Counted from the first letter of the stretch, positions 1 to 9,417 are shown. The stretch is 64,000 bases of DNA from Nevskiaceae bacterium (GCA_008012115.1 SSEB01000003.1:310001-374000); one strand, 5' to 3'. A program made the numbers and translations. The notes: generated by a model not told the origin, from the letters alone.

Positions 1-385
1 TCAGGACTTCTTCGCTCGCGCTGGTGCTGTCGGTTGCCGCAGTAGCGGCCTCGGCCGGCGCCACGACCGCGTCGGGTGCAGCGGGGCTGGATGCGACGGG
101 CGCAGCGATACTGACTGCGACGGCGCTGGTGTCGGTGTTGGAAGCCGCGGGGACATTGGGCGGCGGCATGCTGAGCACCGGCCGCGGCTCGCCGGAGCCC
201 GGGTGGATGACCACGTACTCCACGTTCTCCGGCTTTTGATTGGTGTACACCGGCATGCCGGTTTTATCGCGGTAGACGTAGAGCGTCAGCGGCGCCGCCA
301 GCGCCTGCAGACTGATCAGGCCCAGCGCGGCAAGCGCCGCGGCGCGCAACGCTGCGCGCTGACGTGGCCGTCGATTGAACGTCAT
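1..385 (-). CDS. Secreted protein, N-terminal part (gene runs off the left edge)
   Basis: Only the first 128 residues are in the window. The protein begins with a basic, hydrophobic signal peptide (MTFNRRPRQR, then Ala/Leu-rich to about residue 30, likely cleaved after LQALA). The mature part starts LYVYRDKTGMPVYTNQKPE, a short motif like the DUF4124-type leader found on some xanthomonad lytic transglycosylases, and then becomes Ala/Pro/Ser-rich low complexity. The ATG at 385 is chosen because GGGAGA lies 7 nt upstream; an in-frame ATG at 400 would add five residues. A cell-envelope role is inferred from export only; the catalytic part, if any, lies outside the window. Confidence 0.6.
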   Translation of the reverse strand, partial: MTFNRRPRQRAALRAAALAALGLISLQALAAPLTLYVYRDKTGMPVYTNQKPENVEYVVIHPGSGEPRPVLSMPPPNVPAASNTDTSAVAVSIAAPVASSPAAPDAVVAPAEAATAATDSTSASEEVL

Positions 386-569
386 CCCTGACTCTCCCAT
401 GACACGAACCTTATCAGGGCCGCGCGCGCAGCGGAATGGGAAAATGGGCTTAGGAGTGCGAGTGGGTAGAGCGGCTAAAGAGTTGCTTGTGCTGCGACGA
501 CTTTGGGCAAGAGGCGGACGTTGATGAATGTCCACTCTATGAAAGGTTAGTGATCGCTATCGAAGATGT

Positions 570-1214
570 TCACGTTGAGCGCGAACCAATCCAAAGCGGA
601 TTGGGCGTCGGCTCGGCGATCTTTTGCAGGGTGTTGCGATCCGTGTGGTGGAAGGGTTCGGTCTGCCCGCGGATCATCAGCACGGTGTCTTCCTCGTAAG
701 ACCAGGTGCCGTCGGCGTTGATGCTCACCGCGATGCGGAACGCCGTGGTGCGGAAGGCATACTCGAGGAAGGGCGAGGAGCGGATGCCGAAGGACAGATC
801 CTCGGCGGCGGCGGACACGGTAAATGTCTTGGCGTTGGCGGCCGCTTGGCCGTAGGCCATCACCACCTGGCCGCGCGGGATGGTCAGCGTGTGGATGATG
901 CCGCCGGTGGCCGGCTCCCAGAGCCAGTAACCCACCTGGTCGTGATAGGTCTTGACCTGTTCCGGCTTGACGATGTGGGTGTGATAACGCAGGCCGTACA
1001 GCAGCTGCGGACCGTTGGTCTGCGGGTCGATGGGCTGCAGCTCGATGCGCTCGACGTAGGCCTGCTTCTTCGGGCCCTCCGCCTTGGGTTTCACGTCGAG
1101 CCCGCGCGTGCCTTGCCAGACGCCGGCCATGCCGGCGAGCGGGCCGAGATTGCGAAGAGTATCGACGTCGAGGTCCTGGGGTTCCGTGTAGATGTCGCTG
1201 GGAAAATCGCTCAT
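570..1214 (-). CDS. Nitrobindin-like heme-binding beta-barrel protein
   Basis: A 214-residue protein matching the heme-binding beta-barrel (THAP4/nitrobindin-like, PF08768-type) fold. It has the opening LAGMAGVWQGTRGLD, the strand pair ELQPIDPQTNGPQLLYGLRYHTHI, and the WLWEP...GGIIHTLTIPRGQVVMAYG block typical of the family, and no signal peptide, so it is probably cytoplasmic. Family members bind heme and may sense or scavenge NO or act on peroxynitrite; the substrate here is unknown. The start MSDFPSDIYTEP at 1214 is preferred because the upstream 44 in-frame codons read as Arg/Ala-rich noise. The Shine-Dalgarno is weak (GAGCGAGACG). It stands alone, opposite to the S53 peptidase downstream. 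Confidence 0.75.
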   Translation of the reverse strand: MSDFPSDIYTEPQDLDVDTLRNLGPLAGMAGVWQGTRGLDVKPKAEGPKKQAYVERIELQPIDPQTNGPQLLYGLRYHTHIVKPEQVKTYHDQVGYWLWEPATGGIIHTLTIPRGQVVMAYGQAAANAKTFTVSAAAEDLSFGIRSSPFLEYAFRTTAFRIAVSINADGTWSYEEDTVLMIRGQTEPFHHTDRNTLQKIAEPTPNPLWIGSRST

Positions 1215-1820
1215 TCGTCTCGCTCGTGCGCGGGCTGGCTTCGGGGGTGTTCGGCAGTCTACTGGCGGTGCTGCGCAGAAAGCGACCGCGCGGCCTGCGG
1301 CGTTGACACTCAGGCTAGCGCTTCCAGCGCAGGGCGGTGCCCGCACAAGAATTCATAGGGGATTTCCCCTGCATCGGATGCATGCAACTGCCCATGCCCT
1401 GCTCGACATCCATGTGGGGTTTTTCCCGGGGCGTGCACCGACGTCGCGCGGCTGCCGCCGGGTGCACGGGCTGGCCGGGGCAATTGGAGTGATAGTAAAA
1501 GCGACTCATGGTGCATATTTTTCTTGTAAAGAACGCTGATGTCGTAGCGAGGGCTGCCTGATTGCGAACGGTCGTACCTCGCTGATTTTGCTTGTGACGT
1601 CACGTCTTCGTCGCACTCCGCCTTCAGCCCGCAAGCGGCCGGCTCCACCTATGCGGAGCTGCGGCTCCTTTCGCCCTCGTCAACTTCATCTTGGCCGAAT
1701 CGTTGCTTGGCTTATGTAGGTCTCCGCCGTCAGAACCAATCCGGCCGGGACCGCTGGTCGCTTCCGCGGCATCAGAAGGCGACTCCATTTCAATTTGCGG
1801 TCTTTTGGGAGGTAAGGGAC
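1215..1820. other. Long intergenic region between divergent genes
   Basis: About 600 bp without a convincing gene; open frames on either strand have no family resemblance or ribosome site. It holds a small perfect hairpin AGGGG-ATTT-CCCCT at 1357-1370 and a 10-bp perfect palindrome GTGACGTCAC at 1594-1603, about 220 bp before the S53 peptidase start. Base composition is mixed, with AT-rich patches near 1495-1530 that could hold promoters. The sequence fits a regulatory region for the two divergent flanking genes, but no promoter can be assigned firmly. Confidence 0.4.
1594..1603. promoter_or_regulatory. Perfect 10-bp palindrome, possible operator
   Basis: GTGACGTCAC is a perfect dyad in the intergenic region upstream of the S53 peptidase gene. 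Palindromes of this size are typical half-turn recognition sites for dimeric regulators, but I cannot assign a protein and a single occurrence may be chance. Confidence 0.2.
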
Positions 1821-4800
1821 ATGGGCAAACGTCGTCAAGACGTCGCATCGCATTTCATCCGGCCCCGACGCATGGTGCAGGCGGGTTTTTTCCTGGGACT
1901 CACGGCGCTGTTGAGCACGGTGCACGCCGACAGCCCCTGGGTCACGACGGCGACCAAGGCGCTCGGTCCCAAACTCGTCTCGGCCGTACCGCAAGGGCCG
2001 GCCAACGCCGCGACGCCGCTGCATGTCGTGGTGGGACTCAACCTCCGCAATAAGGCGCAGCTCAGCAACTACATTCAGCACATCACGACGCCGGGCGACC
2101 CGCTGTTCGGCACCTACCTGACATCGGCCGCGTTCATGGCCAGCTATGCGCCGACCGCGGCGCAGGCGCAGTCGGTGCAGGCTTACCTGCAATCGGCCGG
2201 GTTCACTCATGTGCAGATCGAGCCGAACAACCTGCTGGTGACTGCGGACGGCACCGTCGCCACCGCGCAGGCGGCGTTCAACACCCAGATCGCGCAGTAC
2301 CAGCAGTTCGGCGAAACCGTCTATGCCAACACGCAGGATGCGCAGGTGCCGGCGGCACTGGGCGGCACCGTCTCCGCGGTGCTGGGTCTGAGCAACGTCA
2401 ACAAGCTGCAACCCGCACTGCATCAGGGCAGCCGCTCGTCAACCTCGTTCCCCGGCGGCGTGCCGAACACCCCGACCTCGCTCAGCCCCCAGGATTTCTG
2501 GAAGGCCTATAACGTCGGCAATGTGCCGAAGGCGGACGGCACCACCATCGCCATCATCACCGAAGGCGACATGGGTCCGATTCTCAGCGACCTGAAGAAA
2601 TTTGAAACCACGTACGGCCTTGCCACGGTGCCGGTCACCGTGGTGCAGCCGCATGGCAGTTCCACCGATACCGCCGGCCAGACCGAGTTCGACATGGACA
2701 CGCAGACGTCGACCGGCATCGCCGGCAACGTCAAACAGCTGATCCTCTACGACATGCCGTCGTCGTACACCACGGAAATGACCACGGCGATGAACCGCTT
2801 CGCCGCGGACAACATCGCCAAGGCCATGAGCGCCTCGCTCGGCTTCTGCGAAGCGCTAGCGATTCCCAACGGCGACATGGCGATCGACGATCAGGTGATG
2901 ATGCAGGCGGTGGCGCAGGGTCAGACCCTGTTCTTCTCGTCCGGCGATACCGGTCCGACGTGCCCGGCGCCTGCGGTGGGCGGCATCAGCAACGGCGTGC
3001 CGGATTCCGGCCCGGTTCCCGGTCAGGAATACCCGGCATCGTCGCCCTATGCGATCGCAGTCGGCGGCACCACGCTGTTCGTCAACAACGACGGCAGCTA
3101 CAACTCCGAAATCGCCTGGAACGCCGGTGGCGGCGGATTCTCCACCGTCGAACAGGCTGCGGCCTGGCAGGCGCCGGTGCTCTACCCGCTGCTGCCCACG
3201 CAGCAGTTGCCGGCCGTGCTGCCGCGCGGTGTGCCGGATATCGCGATGGATGCCGACTTCCTGCTATCCGCGGCCAAGTTCTTCGATAACGGCGCGGCGA
3301 CCAGCAACGGCGGCACCAGTCTGGCTGCGCCGCTGTCGCTGGGCAGCTGGGCACGCATCCAGAACGCGCACAACAACAACCTCGGCTTCGCCGGCCCGCT
3401 GCTGTACCTGCTGGCCAGCCCGCCGAGTGCGGCCAATGCCAATCTGCCGTCGGTGACGGGCTTCAACGACATCGTGCTCGGCACCAACGGAGGCTTCGTC
3501 GCCACGCCGGGCTACGATCTCACCACCGGCCTCGGCAGCCTCGATATTTCTGCCGTCAACGCAGCGATCAGCGAGGTTCTGAAGACCGCAGGTCCGGGCG
3601 GTATCGGCAATGGCGTCTCCGCCACCGGCCTGCCGACCACCGGCGGCGATCTCTGCACCGCGCCGGGTTACCTGGTGTCGTTCGGCTCGGCTGGCACCGG
3701 CGTGCTGCAGCAGATTCCCGACCACGTGCTGGCGGCCTACGCCGCGGAGATCTTCACGCAGGGCGCTGCGGACAAGTTCACCATCTCGCTGGACCTGGAT
3801 GCGCTGCCGCCCGCCGGCAGCCCGACGGCCTACTTCGTGCACTTCACGCTGCCGGACGGTCTCGATCACTTCGTCGGCTATGAAGCCACCGGCTGGCCCA
3901 GCACACCGGCCTCGCCCAACGGCGCGTTTTTCTACGGTCATCAGACCGTCGTCAATCCGGGCGCTGCGGTGCCGGACCCGACCGGCGGCCTGATTGGCGG
4001 CGTGCTGGCGGTGGGGACCACCACCCTGTATCTGCAGGACGGCCCGGCCGATGCCGACAGTCACCTTGATGTCGCGCACAACCGCATTGTCTGGGTGCTG
4101 ACCAAGAGCAAGATCCAGGGCCTGGCGCAATCCAGGATCCTGCAGAACCTGTACGGTGAAGTGGTTGCGGAAGCGGGTCCCGGCGGCGTCGATGGCGCCA
4201 CCATCAACCAGCTCAACCGTACCGCGCCGGCCGACTACACGCAGCGGGGCAACCTGTTCTGTGCGGTGCCGCCCACCGCCGGACTGCTGCAGACGATTCC
4301 GGATCCGACGGCGCCGCTAACGGTGCTGCTCGACGGCAGCTCGTCCAAGACGGCGTACACCGGCGACAAGGTGCAGACCTATGTCTTCGACTTCGGCGAC
4401 GGCTCGCAGCCGCAGGCGATGAGCACGGCGACGGTGACGCACACCTACGCCCAGGCCGGCAACTACACGGCGTCGCTGCTGGTGACCGACAGCAACGGCA
4501 AGACCAGCCCGGTGCAGGCCACGCGCAGCTTCACGCTGACCGCGCCGACCACAACCGGCGGTCCTGCGATCACGGCGGCGCTGCGCGTCATCGTGCCGCC
4601 GGATACCAGCATCCCGATGACCGTGACCTTCGATGCCTCGGCCACCGTCGATTCCGTGGGCAAGACGCTGAGCTACACCTTCGTCTATGGCGACGGCAAT
4701 CAGTCCTCGCCGGTGCCCGGTGCGCAGCTCAGCTACACCTACACCACGGCAGGCACGTTCCACCCGTACGTGATCGTGACGGACGAGAAGAACAACAGCG

Positions 4801-5252
4801 CCGTGTCGCCGGTGCAGACGGTGACGTCGACGCTGTCGGTGACGGTGTTGCCTGGCACGGGCACCATCGCGGAGCTGTTCGCGGACGGTCCCACCGTGGG
4901 CCCGGCACCGCTGACCGTGACGCTCGACGGCTCGAAGTCGATTGCGCAGAACAACACCACCATCGTCAGCTACAGCTTCAACTTCGGCGATGGCTCGCCG
5001 GTGCAGAGTGGTACGGCGACGCGCGCGACGCATGTCTACACGGTGCCCGGCGCTTACCAGCCGACGCTGACCGTCATCGACAGCGCCAACCATTCCTCGA
5101 TGGTCAAGGCGGCGGTGCAGGTGCTGCCGACCTCGGAGACTCCGCAGCCGGTGTCGACGCGCAAGGGTGGCGGCGCGCTCGGTCCTCTGTTGCTGGTGCC
5201 GATGCTGCTCGGCGCCGGACTGTCGCGCCGCAGGAAGCGCGCCCGGGCATAA
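1821..5252 (+). CDS. Secreted S53 (sedolisin) peptidase with three PKD domains and GlyGly-CTERM tail
   Basis: A 1143-residue exported serine-carboxyl peptidase. Signal peptide about residues 1-36; inhibitory prodomain (Pro-kumamolisin-type) about 50-200; peptidase about 220-585. Visible active-site residues are Glu289 and Asp293 (TEFDMD), Asp376 (SSGDTG) and Ser500 (GGTSLAAP); the calcium site is FNDI (Asp550) with GYDLTTGLG. After a linker domain come three PKD-type beta sandwiches (FDFGDGS, VYGDGN, FNFGDGSP) between about 860 and 1105. The C-terminus reads GGGALGPLLLV...RRRKRARA: glycines, one hydrophobic helix and a basic end, as in GlyGly-CTERM proteins processed by rhombosortase and type II secretion. 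ATG at 1821 is chosen for the GGGAGG 8 nt upstream. The inferred role is extracellular protein degradation at low pH. Confidence 0.9.
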   Translation: MGKRRQDVASHFIRPRRMVQAGFFLGLTALLSTVHADSPWVTTATKALGPKLVSAVPQGPANAATPLHVVVGLNLRNKAQLSNYIQHITTPGDPLFGTYLTSAAFMASYAPTAAQAQSVQAYLQSAGFTHVQIEPNNLLVTADGTVATAQAAFNTQIAQYQQFGETVYANTQDAQVPAALGGTVSAVLGLSNVNKLQPALHQGSRSSTSFPGGVPNTPTSLSPQDFWKAYNVGNVPKADGTTIAIITEGDMGPILSDLKKFETTYGLATVPVTVVQPHGSSTDTAGQTEFDMDTQTSTGIAGNVKQLILYDMPSSYTTEMTTAMNRFAADNIAKAMSASLGFCEALAIPNGDMAIDDQVMMQAVAQGQTLFFSSGDTGPTCPAPAVGGISNGVPDSGPVPGQEYPASSPYAIAVGGTTLFVNNDGSYNSEIAWNAGGGGFSTVEQAAAWQAPVLYPLLPTQQLPAVLPRGVPDIAMDADFLLSAAKFFDNGAATSNGGTSLAAPLSLGSWARIQNAHNNNLGFAGPLLYLLASPPSAANANLPSVTGFNDIVLGTNGGFVATPGYDLTTGLGSLDISAVNAAISEVLKTAGPGGIGNGVSATGLPTTGGDLCTAPGYLVSFGSAGTGVLQQIPDHVLAAYAAEIFTQGAADKFTISLDLDALPPAGSPTAYFVHFTLPDGLDHFVGYEATGWPSTPASPNGAFFYGHQTVVNPGAAVPDPTGGLIGGVLAVGTTTLYLQDGPADADSHLDVAHNRIVWVLTKSKIQGLAQSRILQNLYGEVVAEAGPGGVDGATINQLNRTAPADYTQRGNLFCAVPPTAGLLQTIPDPTAPLTVLLDGSSSKTAYTGDKVQTYVFDFGDGSQPQAMSTATVTHTYAQAGNYTASLLVTDSNGKTSPVQATRSFTLTAPTTTGGPAITAALRVIVPPDTSIPMTVTFDASATVDSVGKTLSYTFVYGDGNQSSPVPGAQLSYTYTTAGTFHPYVIVTDEKNNSAVSPVQTVTSTLSVTVLPGTGTIAELFADGPTVGPAPLTVTLDGSKSIAQNNTTIVSYSFNFGDGSPVQSGTATRATHVYTVPGAYQPTLTVIDSANHSSMVKAAVQVLPTSETPQPVSTRKGGGALGPLLLVPMLLGAGLSRRRKRARA

Positions 5253-5273
5253 CCGGCACGCCTGTTGTTCGAT

Positions 5274-5302
5274 GGCCCCGCATCTTGCGGGGCCATTTTT
5301 TT
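5274..5302 (+). terminator. Rho-independent terminator of the S53 peptidase gene
   Basis: A perfect 9-bp stem GGCCCCGCA / TGCGGGGCC with a 3-nt loop is followed by ATTTTTTT, starting 22 bp after the stop codon. It is a strong intrinsic terminator on the plus strand. Confidence 0.9.
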
Positions 5303-5345
5303 GGCCGCGGCGCTGCGCCTGCGCGCTGCCCTTCAGGGTTGGCGG

Positions 5346-6818
5346 TTATCCGCGCGTGATCGGCTGCGCCAGGATCCACAGGCCGGCGGCGGTGAAGGCC
5401 ACCATCAGGATCAGCATCGGGATCTGGCTCAGCAGCGCGGCGCGACGCGTGGGAAACAGGCGCAGCGCCTCGACATGCGCGAGATACACGCTGACGATGT
5501 GGCCGAGCAGGATCAGCCCAACCTGCGTGTGCCAGACGGTGCCCATCTCCGGCAGAAAGGGCGCGCGGAAACGGTCGGCAGTGCCCAGCAGGTTCCAGCC
5601 CCAGCCGAAGGGATCGGACAGCAGGCTCACGATCTTCACGCCCTGCGTCAGGATCAGCGTGTAGTAGTGCGTGACGTGATACACCAGCGCGATCGGCAGC
5701 AGGGGCAGCGCGAAAGCCAGCGCCAGCTCGCGCAGTGGCCGCCGGCTGCGCGTCAACGCCTTGGCCAGTGCGACGAACAGCAGATAGAACGCGAGGTACA
5801 GAAACGGCGACAGCAGCAGGCACAGCGTCTGCAGCGCGGTGTAGACCGGCAGCAGCTTGGCGTAGAGCAGGATGGGCCGGTTGCCGGCCCAGGCGGTGAC
5901 CACGCCGTAGGGATCGGCCCAGAACAATTTGAACCAGGGCGCCGTGGCATGCAGGCCGTCGAAGGCGGTGGACGAGAGCATGAACAGCACGAACAGCAGC
6001 AGGCTCCAGTCTTCCGCGCGCGCTTCCAGCAGGCCGGCGAAAGGCAGACGCCAGCGCAGGCGGCCGGGTTCTCCACGCTGCGCCGCCGGCTGGTAATCGA
6101 GCGGCGCCATGCGCGCGATCTGGCGCAGGAACACGCCGAGGAATTCGCCATAGCGGAACCACGCTTCGCGGCCCACGGCCCACACGCCGAGCAGGTTGAG
6201 CGCGGTGTAGACGCAGAGCATCACACCCAGCGTGTGCGGCCGGTTGAACACGAACAGCTCGATCCAGATGAATGCCATGTACAGCAGCAGCCCGGGCCAG
6301 TAGGCGAGGCCTTGCGGGTAGCGCCAGCGGCCCTGCGCAAAGCGTGGCCGGATGCGCGCGATGACGTCGGTGACGACGCGCCAGGGATTGATCGCGGCGT
6401 AGAGATCGCCGATCAGGGCCGTGAGGTAAGCGAAGCCCAACACGAACACGACCCAGAAGAAGGTCATGCTGAAATTGCGGTAGGGGTCGCTGTTGCCAAA
6501 CAGGCCGGTGGCGATGGTCAGCAGGAGCAGCGCCACGCTCAGCCCGCGCAGGATCGGGATGAAACGCCAGCGCCGCAGCGCGCGCACCCAGGCGGCCTGC
6601 GTCAGATCGCCGCCGCGCGGCTGCGCACCCGGCGCGGGCGCGTGCAGGAAATACGCGGCGATCAGAAAAGACAGCAGCAGCGCCGCCGCCGCGCCGTAGA
6701 CGTACATCCACAGCGGCACCGGCAGGTTGTACATCCGCCCGAAGGAATGCGCCTGCGCAAGACCGGGCGCCAGCCCGGCCGCGAGCATGCCGCACCGCCA
6801 TGTGCGCCGCCGCGTCAT
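5346..6818 (-). CDS. Polytopic membrane protein, function unknown
   Basis: A 490-residue integral membrane protein with about ten to twelve hydrophobic segments and an N-terminal signal-like helix. After it comes HSFGRMYNLPVPLWMYVYGA, a start I associate with a family of uncharacterised bacterial membrane proteins, some labelled fenitrothion hydrolase in databases; that label should not be taken as function here. Other landmarks are INPWRVV, WIELFVFNRPHTLGV and HVTHYYTLILTQG, with several membrane-embedded His residues that could bind metal. The gene lies 48 bp downstream of the amidohydrolase-like gene on the same strand, so the two may be co-transcribed. I do not know its substrate. Confidence 0.6.
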   Translation of the reverse strand: MTRRRTWRCGMLAAGLAPGLAQAHSFGRMYNLPVPLWMYVYGAAAALLLSFLIAAYFLHAPAPGAQPRGGDLTQAAWVRALRRWRFIPILRGLSVALLLLTIATGLFGNSDPYRNFSMTFFWVVFVLGFAYLTALIGDLYAAINPWRVVTDVIARIRPRFAQGRWRYPQGLAYWPGLLLYMAFIWIELFVFNRPHTLGVMLCVYTALNLLGVWAVGREAWFRYGEFLGVFLRQIARMAPLDYQPAAQRGEPGRLRWRLPFAGLLEARAEDWSLLLFVLFMLSSTAFDGLHATAPWFKLFWADPYGVVTAWAGNRPILLYAKLLPVYTALQTLCLLLSPFLYLAFYLLFVALAKALTRSRRPLRELALAFALPLLPIALVYHVTHYYTLILTQGVKIVSLLSDPFGWGWNLLGTADRFRAPFLPEMGTVWHTQVGLILLGHIVSVYLAHVEALRLFPTRRAALLSQIPMLILMVAFTAAGLWILAQPITRG

Positions 6819-6866
6819 GGCCGTTGCATCGCCTGATCGGACTTCACGCCTGGGCCGCCACGGGCC

Positions 6867-9089
6867 TCAGCGGTTGACGACCTTCTCCCACATCTGCAGA
6901 TAGCCTTCCGCTGAGTTGTAGAGCGCGTCGAGGGCTTCCTGGCCGCCTTCGATGCGCGTCTCCTCGACGAAGTCCGGGATCATGCCGTAGTGCGCGGTGC
7001 CGTCGACATCGATGTCCCAGCTCTTGCCGCTTTCCGGAATCTTCAGTTGATGGACCGTGATCGGCTTGATGCCGGCCGCCGCGAATTGCGGCCCCCAGCC
7101 CGGACCCTGGAACATCGTGAACGTGTGCGGCACCGGCGTGGCGCCGGCGCCGCGCGGGGTCGCCAGTCCGCCGAAGCCGTTGCCGTCGAAGCCGTAGCCG
7201 ATGGCCATGGCTTTGCCGGCCGGCTGGATTTTCTTGATGCGCTGCACGAACTCGGTCTGGCCACGGCCATTGGGCTTGTACGGGAAGATCACGCCGCCGA
7301 GATTGAGGATGTCCTGCGCCTGTTGCACCGAGATGCCGCCGTGGCCGCCGTGCATCGACACCAGCGGATACGGCGGGTTCTGCGCCTTGGCCATGTCGAT
7401 GATGTCCTGCTTGATCGACAGTTCGGCGTGATCGATGTCGATCACCATCTTCTTCTTCATGATCTGCTGCACCGCGTAACGGCCCAGTTCGGTCAGGCCA
7501 CGCGCGTTGCACTGATAGCCCGGTGCGTACAGCGGCAGCGTGCCGCCGCCAGCGGCGATCACGGCGGCGGTCAACGGATCGCTGCCGGTGCCGGGAATGG
7601 CGGTCTGCATCATCGCGCCGGCCTGGTAGAACTCGTTGGAGCGCCCGGTGTTGGTGTAACTGGGGTCGGCGGTGAAGTAGGGAATCGACGGGCAGTCGTA
7701 GGTTTTCCAGAACTGGTTGGTCTGCAGGAAGCCGATCAGGTTGAGCGCCAGCGGCGAGAAGATGCCGGTGCCGCCGAGCGCGCTGTTGACGTCATGGAAC
7801 GGATAGACCTGCCGCACGCCCAGCGCGTAGAGCTTGTCGATCTGCGCATCGATGTCGGCCTTGGTGCAGCCGTCGGTCTCGCTGCCGTCGGGGTTGAATT
7901 TGAGTGTGCAGTTGAAGATGTTGGCGAACTCCACGCCCGGCACCACGGCGAGCTTGCCCTGGTTGATGACGTTGCGGGCCTCTGCCGGGCTCTTGACGAT
8001 GCGGAACCAGCCCTTGCCGGGGCCGCCTTCCTGCGCATCGACGTAGTCCTGCATCTCGTACATGTAGTTGAGCTGCTTCTGGCCGACGCTCATGTCGTTG
8101 CAGTCGGCGAGCGGATTGGTGGGGTGCGTGGCGCCGATGAACGTCGCGCCGAGCTGGCACAGCGCGGCGATGTTGGTGCCGAGGTTCACCTGCAGTCGCA
8201 GGCCTGCCATCCAGGCGCGCTCCACCCACTTGTAGTACATCACCTGGTGCGTGTCGGAAGCCGCCGTCGGCCAGCCCGCGAAGGTTGGCCAGCCCACGGT
8301 GTCGTGCGGGCTCGGCGAGGTGTGGATGATGACGTCGGGGTCGAGCAGGCCGTTGGGGCCGTGCACCGCCTCGCAGTTCTTCAGCGCCTCGGTGACGCCA
8401 AAACGGTTGAACGGCTGGCCGTAGAGCACGCCGCCGGCGGAAGGGCCGACATTGCCGCTGCCGTCCGACATCTCGCTCGACATGAACATGTGCGTGTGGC
8501 CGTCGGCGAAGCCGATCACCGGCTTGTCGACGCCGTTGCCCTGGTAGGTTTTGCCGTCGATGCCCACCGGCATTTCCGGGTACGGCGTGCAGCCGCTGGC
8601 CGGCACGAAATGGAACGTGCCGGCGGTGTCCGACAGCACCAGCTTGCCGGCGGCGTCGGTGGCCAGCGACTTGTTGGCGGACTTGTTGAACAGCGTGTAC
8701 TGGCCCGGCGCGACGGTGTCGATGGTCCAGTCTTCGGTATCGGTCGGCGCGGTGGCGCTGCTGACGCTGCCGCCGCCGGCCGAGAGCAGGGTCTTGTCGC
8801 TGGCGTAGCAGAGGTAGCGGCCCAGCGCGGTCGGCTTGAGATACAGCGGCTCGCCCTTGCCGGCGCTGCTGGCCGTGGCGGCATAGCTGCCGTCGCTGCC
8901 GTGCACGGCGTAGGCATTGTTGGCGGTCGCCTGCAGCGCGTAGCAGCCGTTGGCCATGTCGTAGCGCGTGGTCGGCACCGGCGAAGCGCCGGCGTTGACC
9001 ACACTGTTGTCCACCGTGTGCGAGCGGCCGCAGCCGCCCAGCGTCGCCATCAAACCGAGTGCTGCTGCCAGCATTGCGCAACGTTTCAT
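6867..9089 (-). CDS. Metal-dependent hydrolase lipoprotein (amidohydrolase / M19 dipeptidase-like)
   Basis: A 740-residue predicted lipoprotein: the signal peptide ends LMATLGGCG (lipobox Cys at about 22). The first 150 residues form a beta-rich region (YALQATANNAYAVHGSDG) that may bind surfaces. The catalytic part opens with GFADGHTHMF, an HxH metal motif of the amidohydrolase superfamily. It continues with VVPGVEFAN, VYPFHDVNSALGG, VIDIDHAELS, VSMHGGHGG and GYGFDGNGFGG, an arrangement close to membrane dipeptidases (M19). It probably hydrolyses an amide, peptide or ester in the periplasm or on the outer membrane. The start at 9089 is set by the lipoprotein signal and GAGGGAG upstream. The next gene downstream (5346-6818) may be in the same transcript. 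Confidence 0.75.
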   Translation of the reverse strand: MKRCAMLAAALGLMATLGGCGRSHTVDNSVVNAGASPVPTTRYDMANGCYALQATANNAYAVHGSDGSYAATASSAGKGEPLYLKPTALGRYLCYASDKTLLSAGGGSVSSATAPTDTEDWTIDTVAPGQYTLFNKSANKSLATDAAGKLVLSDTAGTFHFVPASGCTPYPEMPVGIDGKTYQGNGVDKPVIGFADGHTHMFMSSEMSDGSGNVGPSAGGVLYGQPFNRFGVTEALKNCEAVHGPNGLLDPDVIIHTSPSPHDTVGWPTFAGWPTAASDTHQVMYYKWVERAWMAGLRLQVNLGTNIAALCQLGATFIGATHPTNPLADCNDMSVGQKQLNYMYEMQDYVDAQEGGPGKGWFRIVKSPAEARNVINQGKLAVVPGVEFANIFNCTLKFNPDGSETDGCTKADIDAQIDKLYALGVRQVYPFHDVNSALGGTGIFSPLALNLIGFLQTNQFWKTYDCPSIPYFTADPSYTNTGRSNEFYQAGAMMQTAIPGTGSDPLTAAVIAAGGGTLPLYAPGYQCNARGLTELGRYAVQQIMKKKMVIDIDHAELSIKQDIIDMAKAQNPPYPLVSMHGGHGGISVQQAQDILNLGGVIFPYKPNGRGQTEFVQRIKKIQPAGKAMAIGYGFDGNGFGGLATPRGAGATPVPHTFTMFQGPGWGPQFAAAGIKPITVHQLKIPESGKSWDIDVDGTAHYGMIPDFVEETRIEGGQEALDALYNSAEGYLQMWEKVVNR

Positions 9090-9214
9090 AGACTCCCTCT
9101 CTCTTGCGGGCCCGAGGCTCTGATGGCGGGAGAACGATTCTCGCCGCATGGCCGCTGCTTGCCCAACGTCACCGTAGCCTACTGCGGCGTCCAGCGGTCG
9201 TAAGGGGCCGCAGC

Positions 9215-9227
9215 GGCCGCAAAAGGG
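9215..9227. promoter_or_regulatory. 13-bp motif shared with the upstream region at 10885
   Basis: GGCCGCAAAAGGG occurs here, between AT-core element copy 1 and the hydrolase gene start (9089), and identically at 10885-10897 between copy 2 and the SDR start (10817). Shared position before two minus-strand genes suggests a common site, or a duplicated flank; low confidence. Confidence 0.25.
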
Positions 9228-9279
9228 GGCCTTGCGGGCCAGCGCGCCGACCGCGCGGACGCCAGCGGCGGCGCGCAAC

Positions 9280-9393
9280 GCCACCCGCTCGGTCGGATTT
9301 GCCTGGGAGAATCGTTATATTTTATTAATCGATTAAAAATTTAATTGATTAAATATAACAACCTCGCGGCCTCTCGAACCGACAGCGGGTGAC
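9280..9393 (+). repeat. 114-bp AT-core palindromic element, copy 1
   Basis: Left arm GCCACCCGCT (9280-9289), AT core 9314-9359 bounded by GTTATA and TATAAC, right end AGCGGGTGAC (9384-9393). The total is exactly 114 bp with the core at offsets 35-80. The left arm carries TTTGCCTGGGAGA, a form of the TTCCCTGGGAA motif seen in other copies. It lies between two minus-strand genes, after the end of the DUF2505-like gene and upstream of the hydrolase gene. Strand marks polarity (TCGTTATA on the left, AACAA on the right). Confidence 0.92.
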
Positions 9394-9417
9394 GCCTCGG
9401 GCGCCGCTACGCCGGGC

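Noticed and set aside
5265..6836. 523-codon open frame on the plus strand over the membrane protein
   Set aside because: Gln/Arg/Glu-rich composition is the mirror image of a Leu-rich membrane protein; no homologous features.
6990..9203. 737-codon open frame antisense to the hydrolase lipoprotein
   Set aside because: Val/Ala/Arg/His-rich shadow frame without ribosome site; the minus-strand frame has clear motifs.
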